Positions 32,784-42,477 of a stretch of 64,000 bases of DNA are shown piece after piece. The translations under genes were made by a program, and so were the position numbers. Numbering within the stretch: position 1 is the first letter of the stretch; the number at the start of each line of letters is the position of its first letter. Under the pieces are notes generated by a model. It was not told the DNA's origin and made no database searches. It saw only the letters and a list, made by a program, of their open reading frames with translations. Source of the DNA: Lapidilactobacillus gannanensis (GTDB lineage Bacteria; Bacillota; Bacilli; Lactobacillales; Lactobacillaceae); contig NZ_RHOT01000002.1 in the NCBI RefSeq assembly GCF_003946675.1, positions 1 through 64,000 of the forward strand. The letters are read 5' to 3'.

Positions 32784-33944
32784 TCAGCTTTCGTTCACTT
32801 TAGCTTGATGATTAATTGCCAACTTCAAGAATAATGGTGCAACTAAGGTTGTCAGAATAATCGCGGCGATCACTGCGGAATAGTGCGCCGTCGACATTAA
32901 ATGATTAGTCAACCCAATCTGAGCAATGATTAACGCCATTTCACCTCGAGAAACCATGCCTGAACCAACAATTAGCGCGCTCGGCCGATTAAAGCCCAGT
33001 AGGCGAACGCCGCCACCACAACCAATTAATTTCGTCAGAATAGCAACGACTGTTAATACTAAAATAAAGCCGATTTGCGGCACAAAATTTTTAAAAGTCA
33101 TATTCAGGCCAATGTTAACAAAGAAAATTGGCATAAATAATCCCTGACCCAAATTATCAACCGCTTGGCTGATTTGTTCGCGAAATTTAGTTTGGCTAAC
33201 CGCAACCCCGGCAAAGAAAGCACCGACAACATCACTTAACCCAACAACTTCAGCAAGATAGGCCAGACCAAAAGCAATAATCATCGCAATCACTAAACTG
33301 GCATAACGCATTTGTAATTTTTCAGCAATATGGAAAATCACCGGCGTTACCCACTTGATGACCACAAAGATACCGACAAAGTAACCAATTTGCAAGGCAA
33401 AATGACCAATCAATGCTGGTGTACTTAAATTTTGTTCGCCTAGAAACGACATCATTAAGCTAAGAATGATTACCGCCAAAATATCATCGACAACTGCTGC
33501 ACCAAGAATCGTGCTGGCTTCACGGTTTTTTGTAAAATCCAATTCTTGCATAACGACTACGGAAATCGATACTGAAGTCGCTGCGAAAACAACGCCCAAG
33601 AATAACGCATGTTGGCTACTCATGCCAAACATCTGTGCGAGCGGCCAAATCGTGACGATTGGTAAGATTGCGCCTAAAAACGCTGCCACCATACTAGGTT
33701 TGAAATATTTACGCAGTAGCACTAAATCACTTTCGCAACCAGCCGCAAACATCAATAAAATTACCCCAATCTCGGCCATTTGGTGCAGAAAATTAGTTGG
33801 TGTTACCCAATTAAGCAGGGCCGGCCCGATTAAAACTCCGGCAACTAATTCGCCTAAAACTGCTGGAATACCAATGCGATTGCACAAGTAGCCCACAACC
33901 AAAGTTGCTAATAAAATAATGGTGATTTGCCCTAAATACGTCAT
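32784..33944 (-). CDS. CPA2-family cation/proton antiporter (KefB/NapA-like)
   Basis: The 386-residue membrane protein has about 12 segments and the monovalent cation/proton antiporter pattern of CPA2: GIPAVLGELVAGVLIGPALL near the start and TSVSISVVVMQELDF with the AAVVDDILAVIILS double-Asp site. It has no C-terminal RCK domain, so it resembles NapA more than KefB/KefC. Whether it exchanges Na+ or K+ is open. The ATG follows GGGAGCG. Confidence 0.85.
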   Translation of the reverse strand: MTYLGQITIILLATLVVGYLCNRIGIPAVLGELVAGVLIGPALLNWVTPTNFLHQMAEIGVILLMFAAGCESDLVLLRKYFKPSMVAAFLGAILPIVTIWPLAQMFGMSSQHALFLGVVFAATSVSISVVVMQELDFTKNREASTILGAAVVDDILAVIILSLMMSFLGEQNLSTPALIGHFALQIGYFVGIFVVIKWVTPVIFHIAEKLQMRYASLVIAMIIAFGLAYLAEVVGLSDVVGAFFAGVAVSQTKFREQISQAVDNLGQGLFMPIFFVNIGLNMTFKNFVPQIGFILVLTVVAILTKLIGCGGGVRLLGFNRPSALIVGSGMVSRGEMALIIAQIGLTNHLMSTAHYSAVIAAIILTTLVAPLFLKLAINHQAKVNES

Positions 33945-34113
33945 AAATTCGCTCCCAATTTTTTACTGATACTTTCATTATAACAAAAACTAAATCCGAA
34001 ACCGATTCCGTCAATCGAACTTACTATTGACAAGGCGGGGCACGCTTACCACATTAGCCAATTTTTTGACGTATAATTAGAGCAACTAATACGTTTAGAG
34101 GGGAGCTTTTTTT

Positions 34114-34935
34114 ATGAAATATTTACAAGAAACTTTGACAACACCACTATCCAAAACGGCCACTTTAACTGGCTATATTTTAGATAATTCACCAGAAATG
34201 GACTCTAAGCGGCAACGACCAGCAGTCATTATTTTGCCAGGTGGTGGCTACGAATTCTTATCTGACCGCGAGGCGGAACCAGTAGCAATGCAATTTGCTG
34301 CCCGCGGTTTTCAGGCTTTCATTTTACGTTACAGTGTTGCGCCAGCTCACTTTCCAGTTGCACTACTAGAGGTTGCTCAGGCAGTGGCAACTGTTCGTCA
34401 GCATGCCAGCGATTGGCATGTCAAGCCTGATGAAATTGCGGTGCAAGGTTTTTCAGCTGGTGGGCACTTAGCGGCTAGCTTAGCCGTCTTCTGGAATTCC
34501 GATCTGCTGCGCGAATATGGCTTCAAGGCTGAAGATATCCAACCAAACGGCTTAAGTTTGGGCTACTCAGTCATCACTTCCGGTGAATTCGCCCATGAAG
34601 GATCAATTAAGGCGCTACTTGGTGATGACTACAGTGATCCGGCAAAACGCGCTGAAGTTTCTTTGGAAAACAAAGTCACCCCAGCTACGCCGCCAACTTT
34701 CCTCTGGTGCACCTACACAGATGGTTTAGTCCCAATGGAAAACAGTCTGATGTTTGCCGGTGCTTTACGCAAAGCAAAAGTTTCCTGCGAGCTACACATT
34801 TTTCCTGAAGGCGGCCACGGCCTAAGTCTGGCCAATGCGGAAACCCAACATGTTTCCGGCACTGGCATTCAACCGCAAGTTGCTGTTTGGCCAGATTTAT
34901 TTACTACTTGGATGCATCATATTATTGAGAAATAA
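34114..34935 (+). CDS. alpha/beta hydrolase, esterase of the BD-FAE/xylan esterase type
   Basis: The 273-residue cytoplasmic enzyme has the oxyanion motif LPGGGYEFLSDRE, the nucleophile elbow QGFSAGGHLA (Ser in G-x-S-A-G), an Asp in YTDGLVP and the catalytic His in EGGHGLSL. This set fits carboxylesterases/acetyl xylan esterases. The substrate is not known. The gene is monocistronic with an AGGGGAGC site. Confidence 0.85.
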   Translation: MKYLQETLTTPLSKTATLTGYILDNSPEMDSKRQRPAVIILPGGGYEFLSDREAEPVAMQFAARGFQAFILRYSVAPAHFPVALLEVAQAVATVRQHASDWHVKPDEIAVQGFSAGGHLAASLAVFWNSDLLREYGFKAEDIQPNGLSLGYSVITSGEFAHEGSIKALLGDDYSDPAKRAEVSLENKVTPATPPTFLWCTYTDGLVPMENSLMFAGALRKAKVSCELHIFPEGGHGLSLANAETQHVSGTGIQPQVAVWPDLFTTWMHHIIEK

Positions 34936-34967
34936 AACCTGAATAACATTTCAAAACGAAACTGATT

Positions 34968-35000
34968 CTGACGCCATTCCGTCTAGAGTTAAATTAGTTC
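34968..35000. repeat. fragment of the repeat-block module
   Basis: CCATTCCGTCTAGAGTTAAA is nearly identical to the CCATTCCGTCTGGAGTTGAG part of the module at 10433-10452 and its inverse at 4370-4390. It is an isolated fragment. Confidence 0.5.
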
Positions 35001-35125
35001 ACATCAATCTGTCTTTCTGCCAGTGGTGCTGCGTCAAACTTCTTAATCCAGGCAAGGAGCGTAAACCAATTTCTACCTACATTCCCAGAAAGCCAAATTT
35101 CTGAACAACAAACAAATTCAACCAC

Positions 35126-35174
35126 AAAAAAAGCCCGGTCAATTGTCCATGCAACAATTGATCAGGCTTCTTTA
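35126..35174. terminator. bidirectional terminator
   Basis: AAGCCCGGTCAATTGT pairs with ACAATTGATCAGGCTT; A-rich and T-rich tracts flank it on both sides. It lies between the converging esterase and CDF genes and can serve both. Confidence 0.8.
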
Positions 35175-35181
35175 TTATTGT

Positions 35182-36087
35182 TTAAATACTGTCATCCGTC
35201 AACTCAGGACTACATTTTCCTAATTCAGTTTGAATCGTCAGGTGACAGATTTTAAACCCTTGATTTAATTCGCGATTCATTTTCTCAATGAATTCGTTAT
35301 TGTCCGCCAGTGTTGTCCGCACAACGTGGACAGTCATGGCCACTTCAGTCGTGCTCATCGCCCAGACATGTAAATCATGAACGTCTGCAACTGTTGGTTC
35401 AGCCATGATTATTTTTTTAACTTGGTCAATATCTATGCCTTCTGGAACAGCATTCAAGGCTAAGTTAACGGACTGCCGTAATAAGCTCCAAGTGCCAATC
35501 AAAATAATTACCGCAATCACTAAACTAACAATAGCATCAAGTTGTTGCCAGCCAGTCATTAAAGCGATAAAGCCAGCAACGACTACGCCTAAAGAAACAC
35601 CGGCATCAGCGGCCATATGAAGAAATGCGCCGCGAATATTTAAATCACCATGCTGGTCCTTCATAAATAAGACCGCTGTTAAACCGTTAATGACAATCCC
35701 AATCGCCGCCACAATAATAACGATCCAGTCGGAAGTTGGTTGCGGATGCGCCCAGCGTTGAATTGCTTCAACAATAATGCCGCCAACAGCCACTAATAAA
35801 AATACCGCATTAGCCAAGGCTGCGAGGATTGAGGACGACTTATAACCGTATGTGCGCTGTTTAGTCGGCTTTTTTTGGGATAACCACAGGGCTAGCCAAG
35901 AAATTAATAAGCCTAAAACATCACTTAAGTTATGGCCAGCATCAGCCAATAAAGCCAATGAACCAGCAGCGACACCGGCAATTGCCTCAGCAATAATAAA
36001 AACAACGTTGAGACTGATGCCCCACTTGAACATGCGTGACTTATGTTGAAACTGTTGATTATCCGCAATCTGAGAATGTTCCGCCAT
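35182..36087 (-). CDS. CDF family zinc/cation exporter (CzcD/ZitB-like)
   Basis: The 301-residue protein has six membrane segments with the metal-site pattern LLADAGHNLSDVLGLL (HxxxD type, TM2) and MAADAGVSLGVVVAGF in TM5 where the usual HxxxD is DxGVS, plus a cytoplasmic C-terminal domain (VHDLHVWAMSTTEVAMTVHV). CzcD-like members export Zn2+ and related ions using protons. The ATG behind AAGGGGTGA is preferred to a GTG three codons upstream. Confidence 0.88.
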   Translation of the reverse strand: MAEHSQIADNQQFQHKSRMFKWGISLNVVFIIAEAIAGVAAGSLALLADAGHNLSDVLGLLISWLALWLSQKKPTKQRTYGYKSSSILAALANAVFLLVAVGGIIVEAIQRWAHPQPTSDWIVIIVAAIGIVINGLTAVLFMKDQHGDLNIRGAFLHMAADAGVSLGVVVAGFIALMTGWQQLDAIVSLVIAVIILIGTWSLLRQSVNLALNAVPEGIDIDQVKKIIMAEPTVADVHDLHVWAMSTTEVAMTVHVVRTTLADNNEFIEKMNRELNQGFKICHLTIQTELGKCSPELTDDSI

Positions 36088-36215
36088 AAAAGTCACCCCT
36101 TTTTAATGATTGTTTTATAAAAATTTGTTACTAAAAAAACTGCAAATCTAGTGTACTTAATTTCATCGTAGCACTAAACTTACAGCTTCACAACGCACTA
36201 ATTAACAGCGCGTGA

Positions 36216-36662
36216 CTATTCAATTTCAATCCGATGATCTGCAGGCGTTTCTTGCTTTTCCTTAGGTAACGTAATCTTTAGAATACCATCTTCATACTTA
36301 CCCTTAATGCCAGCAGCATCAACCCGAGGAATCCGATATTGCCGAGTAAAACTACCATAACTCCGTTCACTCATTAAGGTATTGCCCTCTTTATCGGCTT
36401 CGTCTGAGAAACTATCCTTTTTCCCGCTGATTGTCAAAACATCATTGTCATAACGAACGTTGATGTCCTTCTTATCCAAACCAGGAACTTCTACTGTAAC
36501 TTTATAATCATGATCAGTTTCTTTAATATCTGTTTTCAAATCATTGTGTTCGGCCAAACCATAATACATCCGACCTAGATTGTTAAAGAAGTGATCATCA
36601 TCAAAGAAATCATTTAATCCTCCAAATAAATCATTACGACGATTCATTAATTCATGTGCCAT
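36216..36662 (-). CDS. hsp20: Hsp20 small heat shock protein
   Basis: The 148-residue chaperone has the alpha-crystallin domain (about 42-140), from DIKETDHDYKVTVEVPGLDKK to the GILKITLPKEK end, and a short I-x-I-like tail (HRIEIE). It prevents aggregation of unfolded proteins. The N-terminal NDLFGGLNDFFDDDHFF is common to lactobacillar Hsp20. A CIRCE operator upstream points to HrcA control; promoter elements on the minus strand are TTGAAT and TATAAT with 16 bp between. Confidence 0.93.
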   Translation of the reverse strand: MAHELMNRRNDLFGGLNDFFDDDHFFNNLGRMYYGLAEHNDLKTDIKETDHDYKVTVEVPGLDKKDINVRYDNDVLTISGKKDSFSDEADKEGNTLMSERSYGSFTRQYRIPRVDAAGIKGKYEDGILKITLPKEKQETPADHRIEIE

Positions 36663-36729
36663 AACTGTTTACTTCCTTTCTTTAACCTTCAACATCTATT
36701 ATAGTCGGACTGTATAATGATTCAAGAAA

Positions 36730-36756
36730 TTAGCACTTGAATATACGGAGTGCTAA
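36730..36756. promoter_or_regulatory. CIRCE operator of hsp20
   Basis: TTAGCACTT, nine bases, GAGTGCTAA differs from the CIRCE consensus TTAGCACTC-N9-GAGTGCTAA at one base. CIRCE binds the heat-shock repressor HrcA. It lies just upstream of the proposed -35 of hsp20 rather than over the start site. Confidence 0.9.
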
Positions 36757-36811
36757 CAAAAAGAAAGGAAGTTTGGTAAGTCACAGTCTCGGCGCAACTT
36801 AGCACATTTTC

Positions 36812-37717
36812 TTAATTGGTTGGATGCTCATTGGCAGCCGGTGAATCGCTGGGGATTTCCACTTTCACGTTATACTGGTCACCGTCATTCCAAATTCCGC
36901 CCCGCGCTTCGGATGCATTCATCACTAATACAAACGCACTAGCATCAATTTCGTGAACTACTTCTAGCATTTGATGGTAATCTGGATTTTCTACCACGAC
37001 CATTAGCATTTCTTTGTCATGGCCGGTAAAACCGCCCGTCACATTGAAAATAGTTAAAGCTTTTCCTAGAAAACCAAGCTTGGCCTTAATCTCTTCCAAG
37101 ACATCATCACTCATAATGTAAATAATTTTCTTACGATCTAAACCAGTTTCAATAAAATTCATGACAATCGTGGTCAGTACTTGCGACGTAATCGCCAAAG
37201 CCATCGTCTCAAAACCAGAAACAAACACGTTTAGCAAACAAATAAAACCATCGATTGCCAACAATGACAAGGAAGTTTTAACGCCCCAGAACTTTTTAAT
37301 AATCAATGGTGGTACAGTAGTTCCGCCGCTGGAAGCATTAATTTGATACAACATCGAAATACCCACAGCGAAAACAGAACCACCGACAATCACCGTCAAT
37401 AAGGGGTCTTTAATTAACTTAATTTGTGGTGTTAACGCCAGACATAAAGGTAATACGAAGCTACCAACAGCAATTTTCAAGACTGTTTGTTTCGACAAAA
37501 AGAAATAAGCCAAAATCAACATGGCCATGTTGATGATCAAGACCACTAAGGACAAGTTAAAGCCAAAAGCCGCTTCAAGTAAAATACCCAGACCAGTCGC
37601 CCCACCAGCAGCAATATCATGCGGGGCATAAAACATATTAATACTGATTGCAATAATTTCTAGCGCAACCAACATCACGAGATATTGTAAAATTTTTGAA
37701 CGTCGAATTTGCGACAT
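36812..37717 (-). CDS. YitT family membrane protein
   Basis: The 301-residue protein has five or six N-terminal membrane segments of the YitT/DUF161 type (APHDIAAGGATGLGILLE, INASSGGTTVPPLI) and a C-terminal cytoplasmic DUF2179 domain from about residue 215. Function in the cell is unknown; the family has been proposed to transport small molecules. The ATG follows AGGAAGTGGTAGG. Confidence 0.82.
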   Translation of the reverse strand: MSQIRRSKILQYLVMLVALEIIAISINMFYAPHDIAAGGATGLGILLEAAFGFNLSLVVLIINMAMLILAYFFLSKQTVLKIAVGSFVLPLCLALTPQIKLIKDPLLTVIVGGSVFAVGISMLYQINASSGGTTVPPLIIKKFWGVKTSLSLLAIDGFICLLNVFVSGFETMALAITSQVLTTIVMNFIETGLDRKKIIYIMSDDVLEEIKAKLGFLGKALTIFNVTGGFTGHDKEMLMVVVENPDYHQMLEVVHEIDASAFVLVMNASEARGGIWNDGDQYNVKVEIPSDSPAANEHPTN

Positions 37718-38006
37718 CCTACCACTTCCTTAGATTTATTTTAGAATATTTTTGCGATTACACTTAATTAGGAATACCTAAACCTTTTTGATTATAACAT
37801 AGGAATTTGAAGCTTTTGTGTCCAACCACTGATTAACGACTACATGTGATATGACACACTGTCACGCAATCTAGCTTATTATAACAAAGTAATTTGTAGC
37901 GTTTTTTCTGAAAGTACGATAGAATATAATTCTGAGTTTTACCCACTATCAATCTGCCAGGTTCAAGCCTGACAATCGCGAAACGAGAGGACAGGAAAAA
38001 CAAATT

Positions 38007-38876
38007 ATGAACTTATTAATTGGGCTGATCCCTGCTTTAGGATGGGGCATTATGCCACTGGTAGCAACGAAAGCCGGCGGTGACCATATTAATCAAATTA
38101 TGGGAACTACCTACGCAACTTTTCTGACCGCAATTGTGATTTTTATTAGCAGTCAACCTCATATCTCCTGGCAACTATTACTAATGGGCATGTTATCAGG
38201 TGCTTGCTGGGCCACTGGTCAAATGTTGCAATATCAATTGTTTCAGAAAATGACCGTGTCTAAGGCCATGCCGATTTCAACTGGATTGCAAATTATTGGT
38301 ACTGCTTTAATCGGTGTTTTAGTTTTCGGTGAATGGGCTAGTGCTCGGATGAAAATCATTGGCACCTTAGCAATTGTCGGCATTATTATTGGTATGTATT
38401 TCACGACAATTCGTTCTCACCAACAAGACAACCAGACTAAGGGCGATGTTGGCATGTTGATTTTTACATTCTTCATTTCCACCTTAGGCTATCTCGGTTA
38501 CAATGTCTTTCCTCAGTTAGTTGGCGCTGATCCTTGGGCTGGCTTCCTCCCTCAAGGAATTGGCATGGCGTTGATGTCAACGATTTTTGCCCTATTTTCT
38601 GGTCGTAATAAGCAACATAATTATTTCCAAGATAAATCAACTTGGTATAACTTAGCCTCTGGTTTCTTCTTCGCAATTGCGGCACTCTTCTACATCATTT
38701 CGGCACGTCGTAATGGTGTAGCAACTGGTTTTGCCTTAACTCAAATGAGTGTCGTCCTTTCAACCATCGGTGGTATTCTCTTCCTTCACGAGCACAAAAC
38801 TCGTAAAGAATTAATCTTCACACTAATGGGCTTGGCCTTAGTTATGGTTGGCGGGATCACCATTGGGATTATGTAA
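38007..38876 (+). CDS. GRP-family sugar uptake protein GlcU
   Basis: The 289-residue protein has ten membrane helices and matches the glucose/ribose porter family of the DMT superfamily: ALGWGIMPLVATKAGG at the start and SGACWATGQMLQYQLFQKMTVSKAMPIS in the middle. Members take up glucose or ribose with protons. The start follows AGAGGACAGGA. It lies alone; no glucose dehydrogenase or kinase is next to it. Confidence 0.85.
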   Translation: MNLLIGLIPALGWGIMPLVATKAGGDHINQIMGTTYATFLTAIVIFISSQPHISWQLLLMGMLSGACWATGQMLQYQLFQKMTVSKAMPISTGLQIIGTALIGVLVFGEWASARMKIIGTLAIVGIIIGMYFTTIRSHQQDNQTKGDVGMLIFTFFISTLGYLGYNVFPQLVGADPWAGFLPQGIGMALMSTIFALFSGRNKQHNYFQDKSTWYNLASGFFFAIAALFYIISARRNGVATGFALTQMSVVLSTIGGILFLHEHKTRKELIFTLMGLALVMVGGITIGIM

Positions 38877-39582
38877 TTAACCCTAGTTAATAAAAATAAT
38901 TTTAAACTTCAAATAAAAACGCTAGCGTGCACAATAGTTGGTAGTTATCATCCTAATTAAAGTGGCCACAGACAATTAGTCAGTGCACACTATCAAAAGA
39001 GCGTGTGCCAAAAGGCGGTCAGCCAGTGAGCATTACCGTAAAATGCCGAACAATTCGTTAGAATTGCTCGGCATTTTTGCTTTAAGCGGAACCGGCTGTC
39101 TTTTGTGACTATGTTCCGACAGCCAACATTTTGGGGACGGTCAAAAACTGCAGTCTCATTTTCAGTATCTTTTCATGATGTGACTTGGGTATTAACCGAC
39201 AAATTCTCTTATAATTATGATGATTTACCGATTAATTAGTCTTCGTAAATGTTCATAAGTACTCAAATTGGCCAATAAAAAACATCTTCTTAATGTCAAA
39301 GCAATCATAGCAGTCAAATAGATAGTGGCCAATTAAAATATTTTTTCACGAAAATAATAATTTCATCTTGACAGTTGCCAACGACAGCGCTTACAGTAAA
39401 ACTGATAGCTTGTAAAGAAAAATATTATCATCTAGTTTGAACGGAGGCTGACTGGCGAATTTCCAGTCATCATAAGTGGCGAAACTATTCGGCACTGGTT
39501 TTTTTGTTGATTAAAAAGAATGCTTATAATTGTTGCAATCCGCTCATCAGTGTAAGTATGATTGGATTTAAGCAGGAATGTG
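38877..39582. other. intergenic region with a family-3 repeat
   Basis: Besides the family-3 element (39005-39160) the region is AT-rich and appears empty. A -35/-10 pair for the regulator gene is not clear. Confidence 0.5.
39005..39160 (-). repeat. family-3 hairpin repeat, copy 3
   Basis: AAATGCCGAACAATTC pairs with GAATTGCTCGGCATTT (about 39040-39076), flanked by AAAAGGCGGTCAGCCAGTGA and AAGCGGAACCGGCTGTCTTT. The flanks can also pair (CAAAAG/CTTTTG and CAGCC/GGCTG). Confidence 0.7.
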
Positions 39583-40482
39583 ATGGGATTTATGAATATT
39601 GAAAGATTTGTGTTAACACGTAAAAAGATGGGTTTCTCACAACAAGAACTGGCTGCAGGAATTTGTACGCAAGCAACCCTAAGTCGGTTGGAGAATAACG
39701 GCCAAATTCCCACCATGAAGATTTTAATTCAACTATGTCGTCGACTCCAGTTAACATTGGACGAGCTTTTTCCTAAGGTTGGTGTGCCCGAATCCCAACT
39801 CAATCAGAAAATGGATCGCGCTGAATTTAATTTCGTTATTAGTGAATATCAAGCAGCCCAGAAGATCGTTGATAGTATTAACGAACAAGATGCCGCCAAT
39901 GATGAGCAGCATTGGCGTTTCCTTTATTTGCGTGGCTATCTGGCCACCCTTTTAGATAAACCAATTACGGATGCCTTATTTGATTTCAATCAAATCTTAA
40001 TGGCCGCGGAACACGCGCCCTTGATCTATAAACTTCTGGCTCATACTGGTTGTGGCATGGCTTATGCCCGTCATCAACAAATTGACAAGGCCGATTTCTA
40101 TTTCAGCAAAGTCCTAGATCAGATTTATCAGTGCCCTACCCAGTCAACGAAGGATGTTTGGCGCGTTCTCAGCATTGTTTATAATTGTGGCGATTTCTAT
40201 GGCGCCTACAAAAAGAACTATTTGATTAGTGATGAGTTATTACATTACGCTATTTCGATTTGCTCAGATAACCATGTCACCTACTATTTAGCCAAGATCC
40301 AATATCAGTTGGCGCTAAATGCCATTGCTCAAGCTAAAGAACCAGCGATTGTCTTAGCACATATTGAAGATTCTCGAGCCTTCTCACGGATCAACGGCAA
40401 TCATATTATGTTGACCCAACTTGCCGAACTCCAGAAAAAACTTTATCCAGAAACCGTCTTAAATCCTGAAACTTTATTTTAG
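39583..40482 (+). CDS. Rgg/PlcR-like transcriptional regulator
   Basis: The 300-residue protein has an N-terminal XRE helix-turn-helix (LTRKKMGFSQQELAAG...ATLSRLENN) and a C-terminal TPR-like helical region, the plan of Rgg/RNPP regulators that bind short peptides. A peptide gene is not seen next to it. The ATG at 39583 follows AGGA; an alternative is three codons downstream. Its target may be the transporter operon that follows, but that operon has its own riboswitch and promoter. Confidence 0.8.
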   Translation: MGFMNIERFVLTRKKMGFSQQELAAGICTQATLSRLENNGQIPTMKILIQLCRRLQLTLDELFPKVGVPESQLNQKMDRAEFNFVISEYQAAQKIVDSINEQDAANDEQHWRFLYLRGYLATLLDKPITDALFDFNQILMAAEHAPLIYKLLAHTGCGMAYARHQQIDKADFYFSKVLDQIYQCPTQSTKDVWRVLSIVYNCGDFYGAYKKNYLISDELLHYAISICSDNHVTYYLAKIQYQLALNAIAQAKEPAIVLAHIEDSRAFSRINGNHIMLTQLAELQKKLYPETVLNPETLF

Positions 40483-40517
40483 CCAGCCGTCGGTAACCAA
40501 TCATTTTTTGCGTGCCC

Positions 40518-40546
40518 TTGACAATCACCTTTTCTTTCAGTAAAAT
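40518..40546 (+). promoter_or_regulatory. promoter of the lysine-riboswitch operon
   Basis: TTGACA at 40518-40523, a 17-bp spacer and TAAAAT at 40541-40546, about 30 bp upstream of the riboswitch. Confidence 0.8.
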
Positions 40547-40571
40547 GCAATTAAGTTAAAATGCCACAAAG

Positions 40572-40838
40572 CAAATAGAGGTCGCATGAATCACTAACCT
40601 TGGGAAGTGTCCAAACACGTCGAACCAAGTCTAAGGAGGATTGCCGAAATTGCCGCGAGTTTTGGAAGTCGCGGAGGTTGGGGCAACAGTTGAAAGGCTG
40701 TTGAACTGTCTTGACAGTTTTCTGTCAGGGAGCGCTATGATTTTGGGATGATTTGCACGACGAGTTTCAATCATTCAGTATTAAAATTATGGTAAAGACC
40801 TTTATTGAATTAACGTTCAGTAAAGGTCTTTTTGTTGG
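40572..40838 (+). ncRNA. lysine riboswitch (L box)
   Basis: The leader shows the conserved lysine aptamer parts in order: AGAGGTCGCA (40577), TCTAAGGAGGATTGCCGAAA, GAGGTTGGGGCAACAG, the loop E-like GCTGTTGAACTGTCTTGACAG and CAGGGAGCGCTAT near 40740. A strong terminator follows at 40794-40834 (AAAGACCTTTA/TAAAGGTCTTT with T5). In this class lysine binding favours the terminator, so the transporter downstream is made when lysine is scarce. Confidence 0.92.
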
Positions 40839-40893
40839 CTCTTAACATTGGAATTGGCGATAATTAAGCCAACGACACTAGGAGGAGTTCATC

Positions 40894-42477
40894 ATGAAGC
40901 AACAGCACAAGTTTTTGGTTTGGTTAGGGTTATTATTTTTTGCCCTTCTTGCAATCCCAACGCACACCAGTCAGGCTGCTGACAATACGTTTAAAGTCGG
41001 CATGGAAGCTGGCTACCCACCATTCAACTGGACCCAAACGGACAGCAGTAATGGCGCCGTACAAATTCAAGGCTCATCATCTTACGCCGGTGGTTACGAC
41101 GTACAGATGGCCAAGAAAGTCGCCAAATCTTTAGGCAAAAAATTAGTCGTCGTCAAAACTAGTTGGGATGGCCTAGCACCAGCCTTAACTTCAGGTAAAA
41201 TTGATGCCATCATCGCTGGCATGTCCCCAACACCGGAACGACGCAAAACAATTGATTTCAGTGATACTTATTACAAATCGCAATTAGTGATCATCGTTCG
41301 TAAAAACGGGAAATATGCGGATGCTACTAAGTTAAGTGATTTTAAAAATGCCAAATTAACTGGCCAATTAAACACCTATCATTACACGGCACTCAACCAA
41401 ATTAAAGGGGTCATTAAAGAACCAGCCATGAAAGATTTCCCTTCAATGCGGGTCGCTTTGGAATCTGGTACGATTGACGGCTACGTTTCTGAAAAACCCG
41501 AAGGAATTAGCGTTACGCGCGCCAATCCTAATGTGAAAATGTTGGAATTTAGTGGTACTGCTGGTTTTCATACCAATCCAGCCGACACCGATTTAGCTAT
41601 CGGTTTACGAAAGAATGATCCTGATAAAGAGAGAATCAATGCGGCTTTAGCAAAAATCTCAGCTCATGAACGTGATCAAATTATGACGACAGCTGTCGAA
41701 CAACAGCCACAAAGTAAGAGTTCTGGTAACTGGGTCATTGCCCTTTTGAAACAATATGGCGGCATGCTCGCAAGTGGTACTGGGATTACCTTGTTGATCT
41801 CGATGGTCGGGACAATTGTTGGTTTCATCATTGGCTTATTAGTCGGCATTCTACGGACCATTCCGCGAACTGGTTCAAAAGCGCGACGTGGTTTACTGCG
41901 GGTAATGGATTGGTTATTATCTGTCTACATTGAGGTCTTCCGTGGTACACCTATGATTGTGCAAGCTGCGGTCGTTTATTATGGCGCCGCGCAAGCATTC
42001 GGTTGGAATATGAACCGTTTGGCTGCCGCCTTGGTCATCGTTTCAGTCAACACTGGGGCCTATCTTGCTGAAATCATGCGCGGTGGGATCATTGCTGTTG
42101 ATGCTGGCCAATTTGAGGCTGCTCACGCTTTGGGCATGACTCATTTACAAACCATGAATAAAATTATTTTGCCGCAAGCAATTCGCAATAGCTTACCGGC
42201 CGTTACGAATGAATTCGTGATCAACATCAAGGATACTTCCGTCTTAAGTGTGATTTCCGTTTCTGAATTGTTCTTCCAGGGTTCAACTATTGCGGGGCAG
42301 AACTTCCAATTCTTCCATACTTATCTGATTATTTCGGCAATTTACTTGATTTTAACTTTCACAATTACCCGAATTTTACGCGCTATCGAGCGCCACATGG
42401 CTGGCCCCCAGAATTACAATTTAATGGCCAACCAAGATCAAGTCTCTGTTCCCAAAGTTAATTCGGAGGTAGAATAA
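40894..42477 (+). CDS. amino acid ABC transporter, substrate-binding protein fused to permease (lysine predicted)
   Basis: The 527-residue protein fuses two functions. A signal peptide (1-29, ending HTSQAA) precedes a periplasmic-type amino acid binding domain ([12 protein letters not shown] to about 265) and a permease domain (about 280-500) with five helices and the EAA loop [22 protein letters not shown]. Polar amino acid transporters of Gram-positives often have this fusion. The riboswitch indicates lysine as substrate, although arginine or histidine cannot be excluded. The ATPase gene overlaps by one base. Confidence 0.88.
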   Translation: MKQQHKFLVWLGLLFFALLAIPTHTSQAADNTFKVGMEAGYPPFNWTQTDSSNGAVQIQGSSSYAGGYDVQMAKKVAKSLGKKLVVVKTSWDGLAPALTSGKIDAIIAGMSPTPERRKTIDFSDTYYKSQLVIIVRKNGKYADATKLSDFKNAKLTGQLNTYHYTALNQIKGVIKEPAMKDFPSMRVALESGTIDGYVSEKPEGISVTRANPNVKMLEFSGTAGFHTNPADTDLAIGLRKNDPDKERINAALAKISAHERDQIMTTAVEQQPQSKSSGNWVIALLKQYGGMLASGTGITLLISMVGTIVGFIIGLLVGILRTIPRTGSKARRGLLRVMDWLLSVYIEVFRGTPMIVQAAVVYYGAAQAFGWNMNRLAAALVIVSVNTGAYLAEIMRGGIIAVDAGQFEAAHALGMTHLQTMNKIILPQAIRNSLPAVTNEFVINIKDTSVLSVISVSELFFQGSTIAGQNFQFFHTYLIISAIYLILTFTITRILRAIERHMAGPQNYNLMANQDQVSVPKVNSEVE

